Of a stretch of DNA of 7,756 nt, positions 1-4,800 are shown piece by piece. The stretch's first letter is position 1, and each line of letters begins with the position of its first letter. The notes below the pieces were generated by a model, which did no database searches, was not told where the DNA came from, and worked only from the letters and a program-made list of their open reading frames with translations. The stretch is from DATKGP01 sp035510775 (GTDB taxonomy: Bacteria; Patescibacteriota; UBA1384; 2-12-FULL-50-11): contig DATKGP010000013.1 of assembly GCA_035510775.1 (NCBI GenBank), forward strand, positions 1 through 7,756. The letters are read 5' to 3'. The translations under genes and the position numbers were made by a program.

Positions 1-870
1 AAATCAGCCGAGCTTGAATCGGAGGTTTTGAACAAGGAATCAGACGAAGTGTCTGAAGCCGAAATAAACCTCGACGAAGAAGCCGAGAAATCCTTGGTTG
101 TTGAGCAAGGCGCGGACGCCGATCGGGCGGAATCAGCCGAGGAAGCGGCCATCCACGAGGAGAAATCCGAAGCACTAAATCCGAAATCCGAAACAAGTCC
201 AAAATCCGAAGGCTCAAAATCTAAAACTAAAATCAGTTCCAAGAAAAAAGTTAAAACTCGTTCGGCTAAATACTTAAAACACGCCGAGCAAGTGGAAAAG
301 GGCAAGCTCTACAATTTAGAAGAGGCGATTGAGCTGGTTAAAAAACTGACAATGACCAAGTACGACGGCGCGGTCGAGCTGCATATCCGCCTTAGCGCCA
401 AAAAGGCCAAAGGCTCAACCGAATCCAGTCGCGGTCTTTTCCATCTGCCGCACGGCTCGGGCAAAAGCCGTAAAATTATCATTCTCGACGAAGCCAAAAT
501 CGAAGAGATTGCCAAGACCAAAAAAATCGATTTTGACGTCGCTTTGGCTTCTCCAGAGCTAATGCCGAAAGTCGCCAAAATCGCCAAGATTTTGGGACCG
601 AAAGGCAAAATGCCTGATCCCAAATCCGGCACTGTTACTAGCGACCCGAAGCGAACTATCGAAGAAATAAATTCCGGCAAAGTTGAGTACCGCGTCGATT
701 CTACCAACAACATTCACCAAATCGTCGGCCGCGTCTCATGGGAAAATACGAAGCTGGCCGAAAATATCAAGGCCGTTTTGGGTTCGCTATCCAAAGGTCG
801 CATGAACGCCGCCTATCTCACTGCCAGCGTCGCCCCGTCCATTCCGCTTGATTTGAGTTTTCTTAAGTAA
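1..870 (+). CDS. rplA: Large ribosomal subunit protein uL1, N-terminally extended, 5' end outside window
   Basis: Ribosomal protein L1 binds 23S rRNA at the L1 stalk and helps release deacylated tRNA from the E site. The frame is open from base 1, so the true start is probably upstream. A TTG at 28 has a GGAGG only two bases before it, too close to be a convincing start. Counting from that TTG, residues 1-77 are an acidic then lysine-rich low-complexity region with repeated KSE/KSA units. The L1 core begins near residue 78: an LPHGSGKS segment at 140-147 and the family signature GPKGKMPDPKSGT at 190-202. By memory alignment to E. coli L1, about 17-18 residues are missing from domain II between the IIIL strand (150-153) and the helix before FDV. 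The C-terminal RNA-binding domain is intact. The stop codon overlaps the next start by one base (TAATG), implying translational coupling. Identity is secure; the start is not. Confidence 0.95.
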   Translation, partial: KSAELESEVLNKESDEVSEAEINLDEEAEKSLVVEQGADADRAESAEEAAIHEEKSEALNPKSETSPKSEGSKSKTKISSKKKVKTRSAKYLKHAEQVEKGKLYNLEEAIELVKKLTMTKYDGAVELHIRLSAKKAKGSTESSRGLFHLPHGSGKSRKIIILDEAKIEEIAKTKKIDFDVALASPELMPKVAKIAKILGPKGKMPDPKSGTVTSDPKRTIEEINSGKVEYRVDSTNNIHQIVGRVSWENTKLAENIKAVLGSLSKGRMNAAYLTASVAPSIPLDLSFLK

Positions 871-1388
871 TGGTTAAGCGGCTGGGCGTCCCAGTCGTCT
901 TTTTGATAATTCTTGTCGTGGCGGCGATGGTGCTTATTTCTACGCACGGCGACAAATCTTCGTCTAGTAATTCGTTGCTCGATCAATACGCCGTCGACGA
1001 AACTATTCCGCAAGTAAACCTGACTGACGCCGACGGCAAAACCGTTGCGTTAGATACTTTGGGCCAGCAACCGACCCTGCTAACTTTTTGGTCGACCGGC
1101 TGCAGCGAATGTAAACAAGCCTTAACCGACCAGCAAACTTTCGCCAAAAATAATTCCAAGGTCAACTTGGCTTTCGTTAATTATTATGGCAGCGTTGTCG
1201 ATGCTCAAAAGAAACTCGGAGAGTACGGCATCACCCAGCCGACATATTTTGATGCCAGCGGCGATGCCTTTAACGCCTTAAGCGCCTCAATGCCCAGTAC
1301 CTATTTACTCAAAGACGGCCAGATTTTGTATTACTTTCCCGGCCGTATTGGCTCGGACATTTTAGCGCAGCTCTTAAATCAATTTTAA
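870..1388 (+). CDS. Membrane-anchored TlpA/ResA-like thioredoxin-fold protein
   Basis: A 172-residue protein with one N-terminal hydrophobic segment (about residues 6-24) followed by a Ser-rich linker, fitting a membrane anchor or uncleaved signal with the domain outside the cytoplasm. The thioredoxin-like domain begins near residue 45. It has the redox pair in WSTGCSEC (Cys78 and Cys81, a CxxC with Ser-Glu between) and the expected cis-proline loop MPSTYLL (Pro132), followed by G-Q-I-x-Y-x-x-P-G, typical of the TlpA/AhpC-TSA redoxin family. Members reduce or exchange disulfides in exported proteins; the partner here cannot be told. It follows rplA with a one-base overlap and no separate promoter, so it probably shares the rplA transcript. 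That is an unusual neighbour for a ribosomal gene. Family confidence is high; the specific role is unknown. Confidence 0.88.
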   Translation: MVKRLGVPVVFLIILVVAAMVLISTHGDKSSSSNSLLDQYAVDETIPQVNLTDADGKTVALDTLGQQPTLLTFWSTGCSECKQALTDQQTFAKNNSKVNLAFVNYYGSVVDAQKKLGEYGITQPTYFDASGDAFNALSASMPSTYLLKDGQILYYFPGRIGSDILAQLLNQF

Positions 1389-1418
1389 AAAAAGCCGCGG
1401 TTCCACTGGAACCGCGGC
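1387..1418 (-). terminator. Intrinsic terminator for the minus-strand orphan gene
   Basis: A perfect 11-bp GC-rich stem (1394-1404 with 1408-1418) has a 3-base loop. On the plus strand it is preceded by seven A residues (1387-1393), which read as a run of U after the hairpin on the minus strand. The plus-strand side lacks a T-tract, so it mainly terminates transcripts arriving from the gene at 1538-1870. It may also shape the 3' end of the rplA-thioredoxin transcript, since it starts at that stop codon. Confidence 0.8.
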
Positions 1419-1537
1419 GAGTCTTGACGGTGGTGGAGCTAGAAGATGACGAGAATGTAGTAATCCCCCCATCTCGCTATTTTCGTCGAGTAACCGCCTC
1501 TCGCAGCTTCGTCGATAGGCAGTCCAAGCGCTAGATC

Positions 1538-1870
1538 CTAAGGCGTGGCATCGTCACTGAACTTCGAAACCTGAAGACAGTCCATTTGGGAAAAACTCAA
1601 CTCCTCGCCAAATAAACTGTTCAGAAGACCAAACCAGTCAACTTGGCGATCCGCATGTGAGGCTTCAAGCTTGCTTAAGACGAAGACGCCTTGTCCGTCC
1701 TTGGTGGTATACATGTGGACGGTTACACTGGGGTGCTGGCGTAAATTGGTAACGAGCTCGTCGTACCCGGGGCGATCTCGAAGTAATCGTTCGAGCTCTT
1801 GCATCGCACTTTTGCGTTGGTCAAGCACGGCGTGTCCGTCCGCGATGCGAACCTCAGTATCTCGAAACAT
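1538..1870 (-). CDS. Hypothetical protein, 110 residues, orphan
   Basis: I do not recognise this family. The start ATG (1868-1870) is preceded at good distance by AGGTG (minus strand, 1876-1880), and the gene has a candidate promoter upstream and a strong terminator downstream, so it is very likely a real single-gene unit. The product is soluble-looking, with no signal peptide or membrane segment. Residues 14-45 are predicted mostly helical and charged, containing an ERLLRDRPGYDEL stretch. Residues 48-66 (VTVHMYTTKDGQGVFVLSKL) look like a beta hairpin, and the rest is acidic and mixed. There is no metal-binding cluster or nucleotide-binding motif. It lies opposite in direction between rplA and rplJ, genes that are usually adjacent or nearly so, which suggests insertion. 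Overlapping plus-strand open frames here are shadows. Confidence 0.75.
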   Translation of the reverse strand: MFRDTEVRIADGHAVLDQRKSAMQELERLLRDRPGYDELVTNLRQHPSVTVHMYTTKDGQGVFVLSKLEASHADRQVDWFGLLNSLFGEELSFSQMDCLQVSKFSDDATP

Positions 1871-1900
1871 CTTTTCACCTCGTATGTGCTAACTGGGAAC

Positions 1901-1928
1901 AGTGTACTGAATTCCAGAAAAAAATCAA
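1901..1928 (-). promoter_or_regulatory. Candidate promoter of the 1538-1870 gene
   Basis: On the minus strand, TTGATT (1923-1928) and TACACT (1901-1906) are separated by 16 bases, each matching 4 of 6 consensus positions. An imperfect inverted repeat, CAGT-GT-ACTG with flanking GGAA/TTCC, overlaps the -10 and could be an operator. This is a weak motif-only call. Confidence 0.4.
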
Positions 1929-1934
1929 TCAGCG

Positions 1935-1963
1935 TTGAATATCTTTGAGTTTTGTGCGACAAT
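1935..1963 (+). promoter_or_regulatory. Candidate promoter of the rplJ-rplL operon
   Basis: TTGAAT (1935-1940) and GACAAT (1958-1963) are 17 bases apart, with a TGC directly before the -10, which is an extended -10 arrangement. Transcription would start near 1970, at the 5' edge of the L10 leader, as expected for this autoregulated operon. It is divergent from the minus-strand promoter just to the left. Confidence 0.5.
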
Positions 1964-2033
1964 TACTTTGTTCCAAAGAAAGTAGGCGTGCCCGCTAGGC
2001 GGATAACGCATAAGTCCTACCGAGGGCAAAGCT
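1964..2033 (+). ncRNA. L10 leader (ribosomal protein L10 autoregulatory RNA)
   Basis: The segment has the conserved core of the L10 leader family: CCAAAGAAAGTAGG (1973-1986), a variable arm, then CCTACCGAGG (2016-2025). GTAGG (1982-1986) pairs with CCTAC (2016-2020). A distal arm pairs GCGT (1986-1989) with ACGC (2006-2009) around a small GCC/GGC hairpin. CTTTG (1966-1970) can pair with CAAAG (2027-2031) as a closing helix. In known cases L10, alone or with L12, binds this structure and represses its own operon. Its place upstream of rplJ fits exactly. The ends are approximate, and the closing helix is in doubt if transcription starts near 1970. Confidence 0.85.
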
Positions 2034-2039
2034 TTTAGC

Positions 2040-2058
2040 AGCGCCTCTTTGGGGCGCT
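2040..2058 (+). promoter_or_regulatory. Stem-loop after the L10 leader, possible attenuator
   Basis: AGCGCC (2040-2045) pairs with GGCGCT (2053-2058), extended by U-G and C-G pairs around a TTT loop. It lies seven bases after the L10 leader, where many such leaders have an attenuator. However, the bases that follow (AATTAAGTAAATT) are not a proper U-tract, so termination would be weak; it may be an RNA processing or stabilising hairpin instead. Confidence 0.5.
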
Positions 2059-2060
2059 AA

Positions 2061-2160
2061 TTAAGTAAATTAACAATTAACAGTTATCAATTATCAAATA
2101 ATACTTGAAAATTGGATATTAGTTGAAAATTGATAATTCGAAAATTGAAAATTTAACGAC
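2061..2160 (+). repeat. AT-rich heptamer-repeat spacer before rplJ
   Basis: About 100 bases almost devoid of G and C, built from TTATCAA units (2084-2090, 2091-2097) followed by TTGAAAA units (2105-2111, 2123-2129, 2145-2151) and a TTGATAA (2130-2136). It lies between the leader hairpin and the ribosome binding site of rplJ and contains no open frame of note. The spacer before rplL has the same design. The left units are partly complementary to the right ones, so weak foldback is possible. Confidence 0.7.
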
Positions 2161-2174
2161 TAAAAGGAGTTTAA

Positions 2175-2690
2175 ATGGCTTTATTAAGGGCCCAAAAAGA
2201 AACATTAGTGAACGATTTGACAGAGGAGCTTAACAGCTCACGCATTGCGTTAATCTTTGCCTACACGCACTTGAACAGTAAAGGCAACCTTTCGCTTCGC
2301 GACCGGGCTTTTGAGGTCGGCGGCAAAGTCAAAATGCTGTCCAATAATTCGCTCCGCCTCATTTTGAAAAACCAAAACCGTGAATTGGAAATTCCGGAAA
2401 AACAGCTGGCCTTGGCTTACGGTTTTGGCGATGAAGTCGTGGCCGCTAAACTCCTGGCCGATTTTGCCAAAGAAACCGAAAGTCTGGAGATTCTGGCTGG
2501 CTGGATTGATGGAAAATTCTTTACCGCAGCCGACGTCAAAACCTTAGCCAGCCTGCCGAGCAAGGAAACCCTTCAAGCTCAAGTTGTCGGTCGCTTGAAC
2601 GGCCTGATTCAAGGTTTGGTTTATGACCTGAACTTTCCCTTACAGAAGCTTGCGTATGTAATCAGTGCTATCGAGTCCAGCAAACAATGA
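2175..2690 (+). CDS. rplJ: Large ribosomal subunit protein uL10
   Basis: L10 anchors the L7/L12 dimers to 23S rRNA at the base of the GTPase-associated stalk, and by binding its own leader it controls this operon. The 171-residue product has the usual family length. Residues 1-100 form the RNA-binding domain, including the region KMLSNNSLRLIL (53-64), which corresponds to the VxKNTLxRxA segment of other L10 proteins. Residues about 105-140 carry LAGWIDGKFFTAADVKTLASLP and the helix ETLQAQVVGRLNGLIQGLV. The C-terminal helix (about 142-171) is the docking platform for L12 N-terminal domains. A clear AAAGGAG (2163-2169) precedes the ATG by five bases. Downstream, rplL follows after an unusual 124-base repeat spacer. 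Identification rests on overall pattern and context and is secure. Confidence 0.96.
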   Translation: MALLRAQKETLVNDLTEELNSSRIALIFAYTHLNSKGNLSLRDRAFEVGGKVKMLSNNSLRLILKNQNRELEIPEKQLALAYGFGDEVVAAKLLADFAKETESLEILAGWIDGKFFTAADVKTLASLPSKETLQAQVVGRLNGLIQGLVYDLNFPLQKLAYVISAIESSKQ

Positions 2691-2803
2691 ATTATCAATT
2701 ATCAAGTATCAATTCTCAACTAATTATCAAGAAGCAATTATCAATTGAAAATTGAGAGATTGAAAATTAATTGAAAATTGTAAATTGAAAAATGAAAATT
2801 ATA
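2691..2803 (+). repeat. AT-rich heptamer-repeat spacer between rplJ and rplL
   Basis: The left half holds six units of TTATCAA or close variants (starting 2692, 2699, 2706, 2713, 2724, 2738). The right half holds six of TTGAAAA or variants (starting 2745, 2752, 2760, 2771, 2785, 2792). Most steps between units are 7 or 14 bases. The halves are partly complementary, so the transcript could fold back on itself just before the rplL ribosome binding site. It has no spacer/repeat pattern like CRISPR and no coding potential. Confidence 0.75.
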
Positions 2804-2814
2804 GAAAGGATTAT

Positions 2815-3198
2815 ATGAGTGAAAAAGTTGAAAAAATCATAAGTTCCGTAAAAGACCTGTCTGTTATGGAATTGTCCGAGTTGGTGAAAGCCCTTGAAGA
2901 AGAGTTTGGTGTTTCGGCTATGCCAGTTATGGCAGCCGGAGCTGCTCCTGCCGCCGGTGGCGCAGCCGCTGAAGCCGCAGAAGAAAAGTCCGAGTACGAC
3001 GTAATGTTGAACAGCGCTGGCGAGGCTAAAATCGCCGTCATCAAGGCTGTTCGCGAAATCAATCAGACCCTCGGTTTGAAAGAAGCCAAAGATCTCGTTG
3101 ATGCCGCTCCCAAGAGCTTGGGCACAATGAAAAAAGCCGACGCTGAAGAAGCTAAAAAGAAGCTTGAAGAAGCCGGTGCGAGCGTAGAGCTTAAATAA
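2815..3198 (+). CDS. rplL: Large ribosomal subunit protein bL12 (L7/L12)
   Basis: L12 dimers form the flexible stalk that recruits and activates translational GTPases. The start at 2815 is chosen because MSEKVEKIIS matches the family N-terminus and GAAAGGA (2804-2810) sits just upstream. An in-frame ATG at 2791 would add eight unlike residues, and the next candidate, a TTG at 2785, ten, both drawn from the repeat spacer. The 127 residues divide into the dimerising N-terminal domain that binds L10 (1-33), an Ala/Gly-rich hinge (about 34-55), and the globular C-terminal domain (58-127). That last domain has KIAVIKAVREI and LGLKEAKDLVDAAP, the factor-binding helices, and ends GASVELK as usual. 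Length is slightly over the typical 120-125 because of the hinge. It is last in the operon and followed by a structured 3' region and terminator. Confidence 0.97.
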   Translation: MSEKVEKIISSVKDLSVMELSELVKALEEEFGVSAMPVMAAGAAPAAGGAAAEAAEEKSEYDVMLNSAGEAKIAVIKAVREINQTLGLKEAKDLVDAAPKSLGTMKKADAEEAKKKLEEAGASVELK

Positions 3199-3206
3199 GC
3201 TCTACG
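3183..3206 (+). other. Perfect hairpin spanning the rplL stop codon
   Basis: A 10-bp perfect stem (3183-3192 with 3197-3206) has a 4-base AAAT loop, and the TAA stop (3196-3198) lies at the loop and 3' arm. No U-tract follows, so it is not an intrinsic terminator. A 3'-end stabiliser or ribosome-release-linked structure is possible; function is not shown. Confidence 0.65.
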
Positions 3207-3210
3207 GCGA

Positions 3211-3264
3211 GCACCCTGAGTTTATCGAAGGGCGCATCTGTTTACTCTGAGCTTGTTGAAGAGT
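3211..3264 (+). repeat. Two REP-like 19-base units in the rplL 3' region
   Basis: Unit 1 (3214-3232) is CCCTGAGTTTATCGAAGGG and unit 2 (3245-3263) is CTCTGAGCTTGTTGAAGAG. Both are variants of the CCCTGAGCTTGTCGAAGGG dispersed repeat I recall from many bacterial genomes. Each can fold with four outer pairs, a tandem G-A/A-G mismatch and an inner G-C or G-U pair. The second pair changes from C-G in unit 1 to T-A in unit 2, keeping pairing. Confidence 0.65.
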
Positions 3265-3300
3265 CGAACTAAAGTAAAAAGGAGAGCTAAGTTAAAAAAC

Positions 3301-3327
3301 AAAAAGTCGCCGAAAGGCGATTTTTTG
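3301..3327 (+). terminator. Intrinsic terminator of the rplJ-rplL operon
   Basis: TCGCC (3307-3311) and GGCGA (3316-3320) enclose a GAAA tetraloop and are followed by six T (3321-3326). An A-tract before the stem can extend the helix and also allow action in reverse. The sequence ends the ribosomal operon cleanly before the accessory genes. Confidence 0.85.
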
Positions 3328-3364
3328 TTGTAAAAACTCACTATTACTGATAGTACGTAACGAA

Positions 3365-3982
3365 ATGGATAACTACCAACAATTAGCGGCAGCATACGTT
3401 CAGCTCTCTAAAGACGTGGCAGTTGCTCACGCGTTAAGTACTAATGTCTACTGGGCTTTAGGAGCTATTACGGTCATCTTTTCAACAATTGTGGGATTGT
3501 TTGCGACGATACAAATTATTAATGCGAAGAAGGAAATAAAGGAAAGGGTCGAATTAGAGCTGCAACAATACAGAGGCGAACTATCCCTGGCAGAGAAAAA
3601 GCTGAGTACTTCAAATAGTGAACAACTTGAGCTCATAAATAAGCGACTTCTTTTAAGTGACAGAGAAGAGCAAAGACTGCATGCATATGTAAATGAATTA
3701 AGGCCAGAATATGGCTTATCTGCTATTTGGTATTTTCGATGCGCTGATACTTCGTTAAAGTTAGACGATGATAAAAGTGCTAATGGTTATATAAATAATT
3801 TTGTTGAAGCAATCAATAAAATAAAAGACGACGCAGATAAGAAAAAGTTTTATGAAAATATATGGGAATTTGAGGAATTCGATCGAACACTTAATTGTGA
3901 GAGATGGACCAAGAGAGAATCTCTTCGGAAGCAAGTGCTAGATATTATCTCCCTTGAAAAGAAAGTAACGATCAAGTCCTAA
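3365..3982 (+). CDS. Hypothetical single-pass membrane protein with coiled coil
   Basis: I do not recognise a named family. The 205-residue product has a short N-terminal stretch, one clear membrane segment (about residues 30-52), then a charged helical region (about 54-112: KKEIKERVELELQQYRGELSLAEKKL and on) with coiled-coil character. The C-terminal part is acidic/lysine-rich and soluble (about 115-205), with an AIWYFRCADTSLKLDDD stretch that might be a helical-repeat (TPR-like) fragment, though this is only an impression. Codon use is strongly AT-rich (many ATA, AGA, AAT and AAA codons), unlike the GC-richer neighbours, which suggests recent transfer. The ATG at 3365 lacks a ribosome binding site. 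A weak GATAGT (3349-3354) ten bases upstream could place transcription near the start codon. It follows the rplL terminator closely, so it is a separate unit. Confidence 0.72.
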   Translation: MDNYQQLAAAYVQLSKDVAVAHALSTNVYWALGAITVIFSTIVGLFATIQIINAKKEIKERVELELQQYRGELSLAEKKLSTSNSEQLELINKRLLLSDREEQRLHAYVNELRPEYGLSAIWYFRCADTSLKLDDDKSANGYINNFVEAINKIKDDADKKKFYENIWEFEEFDRTLNCERWTKRESLRKQVLDIISLEKKVTIKS

Positions 3983-3984
3983 GT

Positions 3985-4030
3985 TTGTGATTTGCTGAAA
4001 ATATTGTTGTCGTGAGATTTCGAGGCGGAA
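3985..4030 (+). repeat. Direct repeat copy 1 bounding the 4089-4709 cassette
   Basis: Matches 4756-4800 with 17 identical consecutive bases (3991-4007 to 4762-4778), then TCGTGA shared, one single-base indel, and GAGGCGGAA against GAGGTGGAA at the end. It begins two bases after the preceding stop codon. In copy 2 the same sequence is the ribosome binding region of the membrane-protein gene; here the start codon is absent (GGAATAAAAG). Confidence 0.8.
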
Positions 4031-4064
4031 TAAAAGAATTAAGCCCTCCCGATGTGGAAGGGCT
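4031..4064 (-). terminator. Intrinsic terminator of the 4089-4709 gene
   Basis: A 9-bp stem with one G-U pair (4042-4050 with 4056-4064) and a 5-base loop. On the minus strand it is followed by TAATTCTTTTA (4031-4041 reversed), a usable U-rich tract. It stands directly against the inner edge of direct repeat copy 1. Confidence 0.75.
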
Positions 4065-4088
4065 CGGTCGTGGTATCGGACTCTAAGG

Positions 4089-4709
4089 CTAGCAACTTTG
4101 CGGAGTTATGCGTCCGCGACTCGCCAGCTCGCGTTCGGCTTTCTCCTGCTCGAACTCGCGGATCTTACGGCGCTCTTCTTCCCAGAGCAAGTAGAACCGT
4201 TCGCCCCAGTTGGCTGCGTCTTCGGTCGTGATTTCGTAGCGGGCGAGATACTTCCTGGCTTGGCTAGGGTCGAGGATTAACGTGAACCAGCTTGCCGCCA
4301 CAGGCACGGCTATTGAGACACTTCCTTCCTCGTGCTGATGGGCGGTGTTTACGAGAGCCAGGGTCAGCATCTCGCAATCAGGACCGTACCAGTCCTGCCG
4401 GACGTGGATTCTTGTCCGGAACCACTCCGGGAAGCATCCCTCCTTCTTCATTCGATCGATAACGCTATGCAAACCATTGAGCTGGCAGTTGCGGTAGCAG
4501 GGCAGACCTATCTTCAGTCCCTGGGAAAAAAGATCGGGGATCTCGCCGCTTGTAACCCTTCGCCGTATAACCTCGTCGTCGTCCTGTTTGATTTTGTAGA
4601 AACCGGACACGATAATTGACATCATCACTTCGCGAAAGCATCGCGGAAAGTCCGGATCGTTCCTATAGTATGCTGGTACTACCTCGCGCTCTTTTTTTGC
4701 TTTCTTCAT
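4089..4709 (-). CDS. Hypothetical protein, 206 residues, orphan in repeat-bounded cassette
   Basis: I do not recognise this family. The start (ATG, 4707-4709) follows an excellent AGGAGAAGGA (4711-4720 on the minus strand), and the gene has its own extended -10 and terminator, so it is a complete unit. The product is soluble with no signal peptide. A basic N-terminus (KKAKKERE) leads to a mixed domain with four cysteines (in FPRCFRE, LPCYRNCQL and EGCFPEW) plus one in YGPDCEM; they are not spaced as a standard zinc finger. A hydrophobic stretch about 130-152 (VSIAVPVAASWFTLIL) is probably a buried strand/helix, not a membrane span. The C-terminal third (about 165-200) is a highly charged helix (LLWEEERRKIREFEQEKAERELASRGR), likely coiled coil. 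It runs opposite to both neighbours. Reverse-frame reading frames over it are shadows. Confidence 0.75.
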   Translation of the reverse strand: MKKAKKEREVVPAYYRNDPDFPRCFREVMMSIIVSGFYKIKQDDDEVIRRRVTSGEIPDLFSQGLKIGLPCYRNCQLNGLHSVIDRMKKEGCFPEWFRTRIHVRQDWYGPDCEMLTLALVNTAHQHEEGSVSIAVPVAASWFTLILDPSQARKYLARYEITTEDAANWGERFYLLWEEERRKIREFEQEKAERELASRGRITPQSC

Positions 4710-4739
4710 TTCCTTCTCCTATGTTCAGGTGCTAGGCAG

Positions 4740-4748
4740 ATGATAGCA
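4740..4748 (-). promoter_or_regulatory. Extended -10 promoter element of the 4089-4709 gene
   Basis: On the minus strand TGCTATCAT is an extended -10 (TGN plus TATCAT, 5 of 6 matches). No good -35 is visible at 16-18 bases. It lies between the gene and direct repeat copy 2, so the whole unit fits within the repeats. Confidence 0.55.
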
Positions 4749-4755
4749 CATAAAC

Positions 4756-4800
4756 TTGTTTTTTGCTGAAAATATTGTCATCGTGATTGTGGAGGTGGAA
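4756..4800 (+). repeat. Direct repeat copy 2, overlapping the leader of the next gene
   Basis: The partner of 3985-4030. It ends exactly at the base before the ATG at 4801 and includes that gene's GGAGGTGG ribosome binding site (4791-4798). The 17-base perfect block is 4762-4778. Confidence 0.8.

Noticed and set aside
28..30. TTG as the start codon of rplA
   Set aside because: The GGAGG is only two bases away and the upstream codons to base 1 continue the same Lys/Ser/Glu-rich composition, so the gene more likely begins outside the window.
309..713. Minus-strand open frame of 134 codons inside rplA
   Set aside because: It is a shadow of the L1 core, with no family resemblance or start signals.
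1394..1418. Terminator for the rplA-thioredoxin transcript on the plus strand
   Set aside because: No T-tract follows on that strand; the A-run precedes the stem, so it is assigned to the minus-strand gene.
2688..2690. Recoding of TGA as glycine, as in some Patescibacteria
   Set aside because: TGA ends rplJ and tgt at normal family lengths, and no conserved gene here has an in-frame TGA.
2691..2803. CRISPR array
   Set aside because: The repeated units are 7 bases, AT-only simple sequence, without unique spacers or cas genes.
3277..3290. Small gene starting after the AAAGGAGAG at 3277-3285
   Set aside because: A ribosome-binding-like sequence is present but no start codon follows at a usable distance before the terminator; it may be a relic.
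3985..4800. Integron-type cassette
   Set aside because: The repeats do not show the inverted core pairs of an attC site, the cassette has its own promoter, and no integrase gene is visible.
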